The translations under genes were made by a program, and so were the position numbers. The notes beneath the pieces are model-generated. The model was not told where the DNA came from, did not search any database, and was given only the letters and a program-made list of their open reading frames with translations. Positions 17,196 to 25,426 of a DNA stretch of 64,000 bases are shown here, piece by piece (position 1 is the first letter of the stretch; each line of letters opens with the position of its first letter). Origin of the DNA: Bacteroidota bacterium (GTDB taxonomy: Bacteria; Bacteroidota; Bacteroidia; UKL13-3); NCBI GenBank assembly GCA_947464275.1, contig CANHVU010000003.1:1-64000 (forward strand), given 5' to 3'.

Positions 17196-17852
17196 TTAAT
17201 TAAAAATGACTGATAAGGTGTTTGCCAAGTTGCAAATATTAGCCGCTTCATCAATTGAAATGGCCTTTCGCGAATTTCTAAATAATAATTCATTGCCCGA
17301 TAATTCAACTTCCATATTAGGAAAACTAACTAAATTGTCTAGCCTATTATATTGTAATAATTCTAACAACTTAATTTTATCTTCAGTTAAAACCTGAAAT
17401 CTTTTTGAAAACATTTTGCTATTAGGAAAATCAACATCTTGTTTTAAAAAGATATCTTCAATTTTATCTTTAATGGTTTCCTTATGGATGTAAGTTTTTG
17501 GGTAGTTTGTTTTAATTGTTAAGTGTCCCAAAAAATATAGGTCAGTGCCTGAATTATCTGATTTGGCTGTTGGTGCTTCGGAGTAATATTCAACCAAACA
17601 AATCCTTAATTCATTATGGAGAATGGTTGTTTTAAAAGTATGAGTAATTGTTGCTTCTAGGCATTTGAACATATGAAAAAGTTCAAAATCGATTGGTGAA
17701 GCCGCTCGACAATTCAACTTTTTACAAATTAAAGATATACAATCAACTTTCATTGCTTCATATGCCTTTTGGGTTGCTTTTTTCTCCAAACTTTCTTTGT
17801 CTTTTGCAAAGTCATCATCAGAAAAATCTGGAACATATTCATTGTCTATCAT
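17196..17852 (-). CDS. Hypothetical protein
   Basis: A 218-residue, probably cytosolic or peripheral protein; no signal peptide or membrane segment is visible. The N-terminal third is charged and helical (DDDFAKDKESLEKKATQKAYEAM). The C-terminal part has the pattern FSKRFQVLTEDKIKLLELL followed by a beta-strand and NELLFRN, which recalls the end of DUF3137-type proteins, but this resemblance is weak. It lies alone between the Crp/Fnr gene and DUF2200 on the same strand, in a block of unrelated accessory genes. No function is proposed. Confidence 0.65.
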   Translation of the reverse strand: MIDNEYVPDFSDDDFAKDKESLEKKATQKAYEAMKVDCISLICKKLNCRAASPIDFELFHMFKCLEATITHTFKTTILHNELRICLVEYYSEAPTAKSDNSGTDLYFLGHLTIKTNYPKTYIHKETIKDKIEDIFLKQDVDFPNSKMFSKRFQVLTEDKIKLLELLQYNRLDNLVSFPNMEVELSGNELLFRNSRKAISIDEAANICNLANTLSVIFN

Positions 17853-18010
17853 TCGTAAATAAAATTGATTTGATACAATTAGTACGGTTTGTTAAATTGT
17901 TACAAACGTTCGGTAAACTTGCTAATAAAAGATATAAAAACAAAGAGAAAATTTGGTTTATATGCCATTGGTGCTGCTTCATGAAAACAGTGGGAAATCA
18001 CTTTACTTTT

Positions 18011-18373
18011 TTATTGTCTTAAAATTATTTCAATTTTTCTACCTTTTGCTAATTCGTCAATAATTTTGTCTAAATACCGTACTTTCTTGGTTAACGGATT
18101 TTCAATTTCTTCTATTCTGTAACCACAAATTAAACCTGTAATTTTTTCAGCATTTGGATTTAATACTGCCTTCTCAAAAAAGGTTTCAAATGTTACTTTT
18201 TCGTCAATTAGCTTTTGAATTTCTCTTTCATCAAAACCAGTTAACCACTCAATAACTTGGTATAGCTCCTCTCTTGTTCTGCCTTTACTTATTACTTTCG
18301 TTACATTATGAGGAAATACAGAAGCAAAAGTTAATTTAGCAATTCGGTTATTATGTTTTTCGTTTTCTTGCAT
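18011..18373 (-). CDS. DUF2200 family protein
   Basis: A 120-residue protein that matches DUF2200 along its length: HNNRIAKLTFASVFPHNVTKV near the start, GRTREELYQVIEWLTGFDE in the middle, then FETFFEKA..NPNAEKITGLICGYRIEEIENPL and RYLDKIIDELAKGRKIEIILRQ. The family is widespread in bacteria as a single small cytosolic domain with no established function. The gene stands alone, flanked by 158 and 276 bases of non-coding sequence that carry ATTGG-type motifs shared with other spacers in this block, which suggests it arrived as a single-gene cassette (inference). Confidence 0.9.
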   Translation of the reverse strand: MQENEKHNNRIAKLTFASVFPHNVTKVISKGRTREELYQVIEWLTGFDEREIQKLIDEKVTFETFFEKAVLNPNAEKITGLICGYRIEEIENPLTKKVRYLDKIIDELAKGRKIEIILRQ

Positions 18374-18649
18374 TGGTTATTTCCTTGTTGTCGTGATGTA
18401 GTTCTGAGGTCAGTGCATAAATAAACTACACACAAATGTTCTGTAAACATGCAGATAAAAGCATAAAAAACAAAGTGAAATGTTTTTTGAAAAGTAAATC
18501 AGATAACACTGTCTTCTTTTTTCTCAACCTGACGATTTTCGGCTTGTCGGAATTTTACCAGTTTTCAGATTGAAACTACAAATGTTTGAACTTTTTACAA
18601 CTTTTTCTAGGAAGCACTTGGCCAGGCAGATGTTACAGCTATTGGTTAT
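18374..18649. other. Non-coding spacer in accessory block
   Basis: 276 bases without a gene. I see no terminator with a T-tract. Near its left-hand neighbour gene (18631-18645) the plus strand reads GTTACAGCTATTGGTTAT, close to GTTATAGCCATTGGTTG on the minus strand at 19818-19802 and to GTTTATATGCCATTGG at 17956-17971. Confidence 0.5.
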
Positions 18650-19765
18650 TTATTTTTGAGAATATTTCGCCAATAAACTAAAAAAGTCCGACCAATTTAT
18701 TTTTCCGTAATTTTTACCCATTCTAACAATAATGATATTCTTAGATGGATTAACATAGATAAATTGACCTAATATTCCTTCTGCCATAAAATCACCATCA
18801 TTAGATGGCAACCACCATTGGTATTGATATCCTTCATCACCTCCTTCGGTTACGTCAATTTTTGTAGATTCTTCTACCCACTTCTTTGAAACTATTTGTT
18901 TGCCGTTCCAATTACCTTTATTCAGATAAAGTCTTCCAATTTTAGCAAAATCTCTTGCTCTGGCATTAATGCAACAAAAAGTTTTTTCGGTTCCATTATT
19001 TTTTTTATCGATGCTCCAAGAAGCATCATACTCCATTTCAAGAGGTGTCCATAATTTTTCCTGAAAATACTGTGTAATGGTTTTCTCTTTCAGTGCGTTT
19101 TGTAAAACCATACCAAGAAGTTGTGTGTTTCCACTTACGTACTCAAATTTTTCTCCTGGTATACTTTTTAATTTTAATTTAGAAACCTCACGCTTTAAAT
19201 TTCTACCGTAATAAAATGAGGCAGCTTCGCCAAATGGATTAAAATAACTCTCACTGAAATCTAATCCAGAAGTCATTTGTAACAAATGCTTGATAGTAAC
19301 TTTTTCGAATCCATTTTTTTTAAAATCCGGTAAATAATTTGTAATTGGTTCATCAATAGATTTTATTAAACCATCATCAATTGCACAGCCCATTAAAATT
19401 GAAGTGATTGATTTAGCCATTGAAAAAGAAGGAATAATACTTTCTTGATCATATCCTTTAAAATATTTTTCATATTGAATAGTATCATTTTTAATGATCA
19501 AAAAAGCAACGGTTTTATTGTCTTCTAATACTTTATCAAAGGCAACAGGTTTATTGCCTAATTTTAGCGTATCTGGATATTTACCTTTTGAAGTTGAATT
19601 GAACTTAAATTTAGCTTCATTACTTGTTAATGGTCTTGATGGGAATTTTTTATAATCTTTTATATCAGCGAAGTTATACACTACAAATCGGCCAACCTTA
19701 CAAGAAGAAAATAAAATTAAAACGATAATTACAACACCAAATCTGAAGAATTTTAGTCTAGTCAT
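18650..19765 (-). CDS. Serine hydrolase, class C beta-lactamase-like lipoprotein
   Basis: A 371-residue protein with a lipoprotein signal (hydrophobic 10-20, LFSSC, Cys at 22). The serine beta-lactamase/D-Ala carboxypeptidase fold is shown by the SxxK motif SMAK at 115-118, a Tyr motif YVSGN at 209-213, and HLLQMTSGLDF at 160-170, the standard family signature. Such proteins include esterases, peptidases and PBP-like enzymes acting in the periplasm; resistance is not implied. It is flanked by spacers that share motifs with other accessory gaps, and an attC-like structured sequence lies just upstream of its start codon (19802-19950). Confidence 0.9.
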   Translation of the reverse strand: MTRLKFFRFGVVIIVLILFSSCKVGRFVVYNFADIKDYKKFPSRPLTSNEAKFKFNSTSKGKYPDTLKLGNKPVAFDKVLEDNKTVAFLIIKNDTIQYEKYFKGYDQESIIPSFSMAKSITSILMGCAIDDGLIKSIDEPITNYLPDFKKNGFEKVTIKHLLQMTSGLDFSESYFNPFGEAASFYYGRNLKREVSKLKLKSIPGEKFEYVSGNTQLLGMVLQNALKEKTITQYFQEKLWTPLEMEYDASWSIDKKNNGTEKTFCCINARARDFAKIGRLYLNKGNWNGKQIVSKKWVEESTKIDVTEGGDEGYQYQWWLPSNDGDFMAEGILGQFIYVNPSKNIIIVRMGKNYGKINWSDFFSLLAKYSQK

Positions 19766-19801
19766 ATTTTGAATTTCTTTTTGTCAATATTAATTAATTT
19801 T

Positions 19802-19950
19802 CGGCAACCAATGGCTATAACGGTTTCGGGCTTTGCGTTCGGGCGGGTTTCGGAGCACAAAACTGTCAACTAGCACTGAACTTGAGTAGAAGCACAAAGC
19901 TCCAAGTTTGCACGTCACCCCGCCTAACGCAAAACTCGTGTTACCAGCCG
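19802..19950. repeat. attC-like structured intergenic element
   Basis: A 149-base spacer able to fold into a long imperfect hairpin: the left arm contains TTTGCGTTCGGGCGGG and the right arm CCGCCTAACGCAAA, with outer ends CGGC..TAAC / GTTA..GCCG and an inner stem AACTTG / CAAGTT. The size and nested structure are like a large integron attC site, but the core-site consensus is not clearly met. It fills the gap between two co-oriented accessory genes and is visibly richer in GC than the surroundings. Confidence 0.5.
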
Positions 19951-19953
19951 TAA

Positions 19954-20895
19954 TTATTTCTTTAGTCTTATTTTCCAAGCAAAGTCAATGCTGATTAAAT
20001 GTTCATATACAAATTTGTTTGTCATTGATGGTCTAAAGAAAGTCGGTCTGTATATAACTCCAATATTGAATTGTTCACCAAGTTGAAAATAGGTCGGAAA
20101 TACTAACCCATAAGCATCGTGACTTCTTTTTATCGGTTCTCTTGTTGGTGGCGGTGGGTCAAATCTGTCATAATATCTATAGTCCCAAGTGTTTTTTGTG
20201 TAGGATAGTCCGTACCCTAATGAAAAGCGTCCTAGTCTATGATTATTAGAGATACTTGCATATCTTGAACTCATCAATTCATATTCACCACTGATGTCAA
20301 CTGCAGCTGGGAATGGAACAAAAAAGTCTGACACACCCGAAATTCCAACATTTAAGAATTGGTTCTTCGAATGATAATAGTCAAGTCCTACTGTTAAGCC
20401 CCAAAATCCGGTATTTGTTTTGGTTCCTTCATTTTCAGGGTTTAGACTAAATGAGTTTATGTGAGGCAATGATATGTGCAGGTGCAATTCTCCTTTGTTG
20501 TTTGCTTGTCCATATCTGTAATACTTGCTGATTGTGTCTTTAGAGTTTATATAAATTCTTTGTGGGTAAGAGTAGCGTTTAGGATTTTTTCTGTCAACAA
20601 ACATTCCAATACCATAATTACAAAAAATGTTGCTCCAATACATAAAAGAGTTCCTTGGCTCAACTTCAAATACTTTGGTAAGACTATCTGTCGAGGAAGT
20701 AATTTTTATTGGTTCTTTTTTTCTCTCAACCTGCAAATTTACTTTGTTGTCTATTGTGTTAATTGTGTCGCGGTTTAAAATAATCTTGCTCGGTTCAGTT
20801 GTATAAATAGTTATGTTCTTATGTGACTGGTTCATAATTGTCGCACAAGAAGTCAAAAGAATTGAAACCGTCAAAATGTAAAGTGTCTGTCTCAT
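19954..20895 (-). CDS. Outer-membrane-associated lipoprotein, unknown function
   Basis: From ATG 20895 the product is 313 residues beginning MRQTLYILTVSILLTSC, a lipoprotein signal with the Cys at 17 followed by ATIMN. The N-terminal region (about 18-100) is a small beta domain with TIYTTEPSKIILNRDTI; a second region from about 160 has alternating aromatic strands (GFWGLTVGLDYY, LGRFSLGYGLSYTKN, FNIGVIYRPTFF) like an outer-membrane beta-barrel. I infer an envelope protein; no function is known. The frame is open for 31 more codons upstream to 20988, but that extension crosses a 15-bp inverted repeat and lacks a signal sequence of its own. Confidence 0.75.
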   Translation of the reverse strand: MRQTLYILTVSILLTSCATIMNQSHKNITIYTTEPSKIILNRDTINTIDNKVNLQVERKKEPIKITSSTDSLTKVFEVEPRNSFMYWSNIFCNYGIGMFVDRKNPKRYSYPQRIYINSKDTISKYYRYGQANNKGELHLHISLPHINSFSLNPENEGTKTNTGFWGLTVGLDYYHSKNQFLNVGISGVSDFFVPFPAAVDISGEYELMSSRYASISNNHRLGRFSLGYGLSYTKNTWDYRYYDRFDPPPPTREPIKRSHDAYGLVFPTYFQLGEQFNIGVIYRPTFFRPSMTNKFVYEHLISIDFAWKIRLKK

Positions 20896-20926
20896 ATTAT
20901 GGCAGGTAACTTGTATATATGGATGT

Positions 20927-20974
20927 AAAATGCATCCTTTTACCCCCAAATATGGTATAAAAAGGATGCATTTT
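20927..20974. repeat. 15-bp inverted repeat
   Basis: AAAATGCATCCTTTT (20927-20941) and its exact complement (20960-20974) enclose an 18-base loop. It lies 32 bases upstream of the lipoprotein gene and can form a strong hairpin with T-rich ends, so it may end transcription coming from the right or act as a repeat element. Confidence 0.65.
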
Positions 20975-21062
20975 TGCATGCTTTTCAAATATACTTATTT
21001 TTTCATAAATCCAAATAATCAAACAGGCTTTTATTTGACGCTAGCAATTTGTTCCTACACAA

Positions 21063-21095
21063 AGACGTGACAGGTTTTTAAAACCTGTCACGTCT
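21063..21095. repeat. 33-bp perfect palindrome, left copy
   Basis: AGACGTGACAGGTTTT pairs exactly with AAAACCTGTCACGTCT around a single T. The same sequence recurs at 21973-22005, and identity extends to 38 bases including flanking AA and AAT. The two copies bracket the 41-bp tandem array and the XRE gene. Confidence 0.9.
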
Positions 21096-21162
21096 AATAC
21101 CTGATTAGTAATAACCATTAAACCATGTATCCCGTTGCAACGCTTAAAATAGTTGATTTTTC

Positions 21163-21541
21163 ATTACAATAATTTGTCCGCACATTAGTTGACTGTAAAT
21201 CTCATTACATTAATTTGTTCCCGACATTGTCGGCTACAAATTGCATTACAACAATTCGTTCCCGACTTAGTCGGCAGTAAATCCCATTACAGCAATTTGT
21301 TCCTGCCTTAGTCGGCAGTAAATTGCATTACAACAATTTGTTCCTGCCTTAGTCGGCTGTAAATTGCATTACAGCAATTTGTTCGCGCCTTAGTCGGCAG
21401 TAAATCTTGTTACAGCAATTTGTTTGCGCCTTAGTCGGCAGTAAATTGTATTACAGCAATTTGTTCGCGCCTTAGTCGCCAGTAAATTGTATTACAATAA
21501 TTTGTTCCTGACATTGTCGGCTACAAATAAAATTACCATTT
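21163..21541. repeat. 41-bp tandem repeat array, nine units plus a partial
   Basis: Units begin with ATTACA (one GTTACA) at 21163, 21204, 21245, 21286, 21327, 21368, 21409, 21450 and 21491, exactly every 41 bases, and a partial unit starts at 21532. A typical unit runs from ATTACAGCAATTTGTTCCTG to the CGGCAGTAAATTGC half. Each unit is itself an imperfect hairpin: GCAATTT pairs with AAATTGC and CTGCC with GGCAG around TTAGT. There are no unique spacers. The outer units are more diverged than the central ones. No coding frame is supported here. Confidence 0.93.
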
Positions 21542-21638
21542 TGTAGTAATTAATTACTATTTGGATAATATATTTTACATTTATGATGTTTTAAATAATG
21601 AGCTAAGTATTATTTTTGTATAAAAACCATATTTAACC

Positions 21639-21953
21639 ATGAACGAAAACAAGAATATGCCTCATAATGGGCAGCTGCTTAAACGCCTAATGGACGAAAG
21701 GCGCTATACGCAATCGCAACTTGCTTATGAACTGGGTACGCAAAATGTAACCATATTTAGGTTGATAGAAAAAGAAAGTATTAGCAGCCATTACCTTTGG
21801 CAGCTTAGCAATGCAATGAATATAAATTTATTTACTGTATTGGCACAACTGCACCCTGTAAATACCCCAACTGCCAAGGAAATAGAACTTGAAAAACAAG
21901 TATTGGATTTACAAAAGGAAGTGGCCATTTATAAAGAATTATTAAGGAAATAA
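21639..21953 (+). CDS. XRE-family helix-turn-helix DNA-binding protein
   Basis: A 104-residue protein. Residues about 10-65 form an XRE-type HTH (LLKRLMDERRYTQSQLAYELGTQNVTIFRLIEKESISSHYLWQLSNAMNIN). A C-terminal coiled-coil helix follows (EIELEKQVLDLQKEVAIYKELL), probably for dimerisation. It lies 100 bases after a 41-bp repeat array, and both are bracketed by identical palindromes. TATTTTTG at 21611-21618 fits the -7 box TAnnTTTG of this phylum, although I see no good -33 box. The repeat hairpins are candidate binding sites (inference). Nothing shows whether it represses or activates. Confidence 0.88.
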   Translation: MNENKNMPHNGQLLKRLMDERRYTQSQLAYELGTQNVTIFRLIEKESISSHYLWQLSNAMNINLFTVLAQLHPVNTPTAKEIELEKQVLDLQKEVAIYKELLRK

Positions 21954-21972
21954 AATCTTTTTCTAATAAAAA

Positions 21973-22005
21973 AGACGTGACAGGTTTTTAAAACCTGTCA
22001 CGTCT
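21973..22005. repeat. 33-bp perfect palindrome, right copy
   Basis: Identical to the copy at 21063-21095. It lies 19 bases after the XRE stop codon and could act as its terminator: the hairpin is strong, though only a short T run follows. Confidence 0.9.
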
Positions 22006-22091
22006 AATGCTAATAACTGTGATGAGTGTTGTTAAAAATTTATTGGCTTACAAGTTGGTGAAAACAACAAAATAAGGCAAGGTTGTTTCTT

Positions 22092-22125
22092 CTTGTTGGT
22101 GCCGCTTCGCTAAAACACTAACAAG
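22092..22125 (+). repeat. REP-like hairpin, dispersed copy
   Basis: Matches the unit at 13416-13449 at 33 of 34 positions: arms CTTGTTGGTG / CACTAACAAG, loop CCGCTTCGCTAAAA. The following GGCGAAA is also shared. It is 8.6 kb from the RAYT gene, showing the element is dispersed. Confidence 0.8.
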
Positions 22126-22197
22126 GGCGAAAACAACGAATAACGAATAACGAATATCGAATTCAAAATTCACAAATCAAAGATCAAAAATCAGTTC

Positions 22198-24795
22198 CTA
22201 TTTAATAAACCTTGCCACTTGGTTATTGTTGTCTGTTTTTAACAAGATAAAATAAAAACCATTTACCAATTCAGAAGTATTAATATTAAACACATTGGTA
22301 ATTCCATTACCCGATTTAATTATTTGCCCGTTTAAATTATAAATGGTCCAATTACAATTTTCCGAATTATTATTGGTATTAATGGTCAAAATATCTTTAA
22401 CCGGATTAGGATAAACCATCATTTTATTTTCCTTATCCAAAACAGGTGTTAAGCCGTTACTAGCATTGGTAAATAATAATTCAAAACGATTGATACCAAA
22501 GGTAAATGGATTACTTTCATTTACATTAAAGGTATAGGTATCATTATTGCTCAGCTTCATGCTTTTGTTCAAATACTTGTCGGTTAAATATATTTGTGTT
22601 CCTGGGGCAAATGAGTTCAAATCTTCAAATGTAAAACTGTAATCACCTGCGCTTAACTTAACGGATAACATTACCTTCTGCGGTTCATTAGCCAATGGCA
22701 GTCCACTTATAGAAAGGATATTTAGTCCATCAGCAGTTATCAAACCAAGGCCATCAGTTAAGTCGTAAGCATCGTATTTGGTATCAAAATTAAGAGTAGC
22801 TCCTGTTTCCATATAAATAGATGCATCATCAAAAGGAGTTTTATCCTTTAATAATTTTAGGTGCATGCTATTGGCTTTGGGTAAATTTGTTTTAAAAAAA
22901 CTACTACCTGCTGTATTACTTACTTTATGGTTTTCCTTTATACTCATGGCAGCACCCACGGCATTAGCTTTTACAAAAAAACCTTGCCAACTGCTAATAA
23001 AAGGAGTTCCTATGGTAGGAGTACCTGTTCCTACACCATTTACATAACTGGCATATCCACCACTGCTGCTGGCAGTATTGGTAGGATTAAAAATATACAA
23101 GGCATCATCTAAATTGCTGAAATTGCCTCCACCTTGTGCTTTAATTTGGTTCCAATCAATGGTACCTGCATACGGGTTACCTACTAAATTCCACCCTTGC
23201 GCTGCACTTGCAGTATAGCTTAATGGAATAGATACAGAGGCAGATGGATTGGTTCCTTTTACCCATAAAGTGGTGGCATTGTTTAACGTATTTAAGGTAG
23301 TTAAACTAATGGTTCTATCGCCACGAATAAATATTCTATATCCTTTTCCGTTGGTAAGTGTGGTATTGCCATCAATAGCTTTCCATTTGGTTGGATGATT
23401 AATATTGTTACCACCTGTAGCATCGCTTTCATCATACATATAAGCCGAACTTTGGTTGCTAGTTGAAACATCTACATTGCCAAATGAGCCAGTAATTTGC
23501 GTTCCGCGCGAACCTGTTGTACCAGCATTATCTCTCCATTGCAAAGAAGTTCCTCCAACCACAGGCGATGTTAAAAATCTATACTTGCGTCCGTTAGCTG
23601 GAATATACCTTTCTGCAATTATATTTCCACTAATGCCACCACTTACTATTTCATCAATAGTAGCGGTATTACTCGCGGTAGAAATCAATGTTAAAAAATT
23701 ATTGGTAACCAATGTTCCACTTTGTATTTTTAATGAATTAATCAGGTTCAGTGTTCCGTTTATGCTCACTCCACTAGGATTATTTATACCCAAATTGCTG
23801 ATATTATTGGATGTAAAAGTATTGGCAGGAATATTTTGAGCTGTTATTCCTACAAAACTAATTTTAGAACTAGCCGATGTAACAACTATTTTACCTGTTA
23901 AAGATAAATTGATAATACCCGATACACTTAATTCATGGCCGTTGGCATTTAAGTTTTTATCAGATGGATTGGTAATATTTCCTACCAAACGATTTGAATC
24001 TAACAAGCAATGGTTGGTTGGAGCTATTACAAAACCAATATGTTCTCCTGGCGAAGGAACAGAACCGTAGGTCCAATTATTGGCTACCCCAAAATCAGTA
24101 TTTACATTGCCATTCCATAAAGCACCATCGTAATAAATAACCTTACTCGCATTTATGTTTATGGCACCAGTTTTACTCAAAGCTCTACCAAAAATAGTAG
24201 CATTGTTATTTAAGGTTATGGCACCGTTTACCAATAAATTTCCTCTAAATATTGAACCATCGCCAAGGGTAAATGCGCCATTTATTTGCCAATAAACATT
24301 GCGTATATTAGCCGAGTTGATTAGTAAAATATTTGTATTAGTAGTTGCAGCTAAAGCTCCATCTACTTTAAAAATAAATACAGCGTTGGGATTACCCTGA
24401 CCATCTAAGGTTAAATTACCAGTTAAAGTTGATGCCGCGCCTGTGCAATAAATATTGGGTGTTAAGGTTTGATTGCTTCCAAGTGATACACCTAAAACTG
24501 CTCCACATGTTAAACTACTCATATTGGCATAAGCCACATTTAAATCTATAGCCGCTTGGTTTGATATGGCATCCACCACATGAACTTGACCCTCCACATT
24601 TGGGCTACCTGTGTAAGCTCCAGAATTTGTGCCCGCATCTCCAAGTATATAAGATACGCCAGTATTGGTAACTGCGCCTACACCAGTAAATAAGGCAAAA
24701 TCGGAAGCCGCACCCAAGTTGGGTATTTGACCATAACTTGATTTGGTAAATAACAAGCAAAGTGCCGTTAATAATGTAAATAATTTTGTTTTCAT
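22198..24795 (-). CDS. Ice-binding-like (DUF3494) protein with T9SS sorting domain
   Basis: From ATG 24795 the protein has 865 residues and starts with a signal peptide (MKTKLFTLLTALCLLFTKSSYGQ). Residues about 25-220 match the ice-binding protein family DUF3494: LGAASDFALFTGVGAVTNTG, GDAGTNSGAYTG, TLTGNLTLDGQGNPNAVFIFKVDGAL, NVYWQINGAFTLGDGS and GRALSKTGAI. A middle region of low similarity with a W-containing motif (ANNWTYGSVPSPGEHIGF) and a long beta-rich part precede the T9SS type A domain (MVYPNPVKDILTINTN..NGFYFILLK). Family members bind ice or act as adhesins; whether this one binds ice cannot be told. It is exported to the surface or medium. Confidence 0.88.
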   Translation of the reverse strand: MKTKLFTLLTALCLLFTKSSYGQIPNLGAASDFALFTGVGAVTNTGVSYILGDAGTNSGAYTGSPNVEGQVHVVDAISNQAAIDLNVAYANMSSLTCGAVLGVSLGSNQTLTPNIYCTGAASTLTGNLTLDGQGNPNAVFIFKVDGALAATTNTNILLINSANIRNVYWQINGAFTLGDGSIFRGNLLVNGAITLNNNATIFGRALSKTGAININASKVIYYDGALWNGNVNTDFGVANNWTYGSVPSPGEHIGFVIAPTNHCLLDSNRLVGNITNPSDKNLNANGHELSVSGIINLSLTGKIVVTSASSKISFVGITAQNIPANTFTSNNISNLGINNPSGVSINGTLNLINSLKIQSGTLVTNNFLTLISTASNTATIDEIVSGGISGNIIAERYIPANGRKYRFLTSPVVGGTSLQWRDNAGTTGSRGTQITGSFGNVDVSTSNQSSAYMYDESDATGGNNINHPTKWKAIDGNTTLTNGKGYRIFIRGDRTISLTTLNTLNNATTLWVKGTNPSASVSIPLSYTASAAQGWNLVGNPYAGTIDWNQIKAQGGGNFSNLDDALYIFNPTNTASSSGGYASYVNGVGTGTPTIGTPFISSWQGFFVKANAVGAAMSIKENHKVSNTAGSSFFKTNLPKANSMHLKLLKDKTPFDDASIYMETGATLNFDTKYDAYDLTDGLGLITADGLNILSISGLPLANEPQKVMLSVKLSAGDYSFTFEDLNSFAPGTQIYLTDKYLNKSMKLSNNDTYTFNVNESNPFTFGINRFELLFTNASNGLTPVLDKENKMMVYPNPVKDILTINTNNNSENCNWTIYNLNGQIIKSGNGITNVFNINTSELVNGFYFILLKTDNNNQVARFIK

Positions 24796-24935
24796 ATTGA
24801 TTTCAATTAATCTATTTGAAATGCAAATGTCGACACAAGAGAAGGGTAGGGTGTTACACAATAATGAATGAATATTACACTATTCACATAATTGTAAAAC
24901 CAACCAACTAATCTATTTTATTTACTTAATAAAAG

Positions 24936-25424
24936 CTAGGCCAATTGCTGCAAAAATTCAAGGTATGTTTTTCCTCTGCTTTCAGCAAAAAAATCGAGTA
25001 ATAACATAAAGCTAGCTTGAATGGATAATCCTAGGCCAACGCCTTTCCATAATGTATTTGGTTCAAAATAGAAAAACATAATAATGCCTACCAATAATAA
25101 AATAATCTCTATCCATCGGTAAATCACAAAGTTTTTCATGACCACTTTCATTCTTGGAATTTCTTCAGCATAAATTTTAGATTTTTCATTTTCTAAAATA
25201 TGATTTACCCTAATAATATCTTTAGGACTTCTAAAATACACTGAGGTTCCCACCACTATTTGTATTAAAGCCACCGCTATTAAAGGATATGCCATTCCTG
25301 AATAAAAAGGTAGTTTAATTTTAACTAAAAAGTAAGCTGCAAATATGATAGCGAATACGCCAACCAATACAAATAATACACTCTCGTATTTTTCGGCATT
25401 GAAATATTTTGAGATTTGTTCCAT
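24936..25424 (-). CDS. Four-helix integral membrane protein
   Basis: A 162-residue protein with four predicted membrane segments (about 15-35, 42-62, 101-117 and 126-146) and a charged loop with many Lys and Glu between helices 2 and 3. I recognise no family motif. It starts 2 bases after the stop of the upstream SDR gene on the same strand, so the two are very likely cotranscribed and regulated by the divergent MerR protein. Function is unknown. Confidence 0.8.
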   Translation of the reverse strand: MEQISKYFNAEKYESVLFVLVGVFAIIFAAYFLVKIKLPFYSGMAYPLIAVALIQIVVGTSVYFRSPKDIIRVNHILENEKSKIYAEEIPRMKVVMKNFVIYRWIEIILLLVGIIMFFYFEPNTLWKGVGLGLSIQASFMLLLDFFAESRGKTYLEFLQQLA

Positions 25425-25426
25425 AC

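Noticed and set aside
18650-19765. Beta-lactamase resistance gene
   Set aside because: Only the general serine beta-lactamase/carboxypeptidase fold motifs are present, as in many esterases and peptidases; resistance activity cannot be inferred.
19790-19978. A 62-codon minus-strand frame through the attC-like spacer
   Set aside because: It overlaps the end of the lipoprotein gene and consists of structured non-coding sequence.
21163-21541. CRISPR array
   Set aside because: The 41-bp units are directly joined; there are no unique spacers between repeats and no cas genes in the window.
16014-22006. Prophage or ICE
   Set aside because: The genes are unrelated single units with no integrase, phage structural, mobilisation or conjugation gene, so a phage or ICE is not supported.
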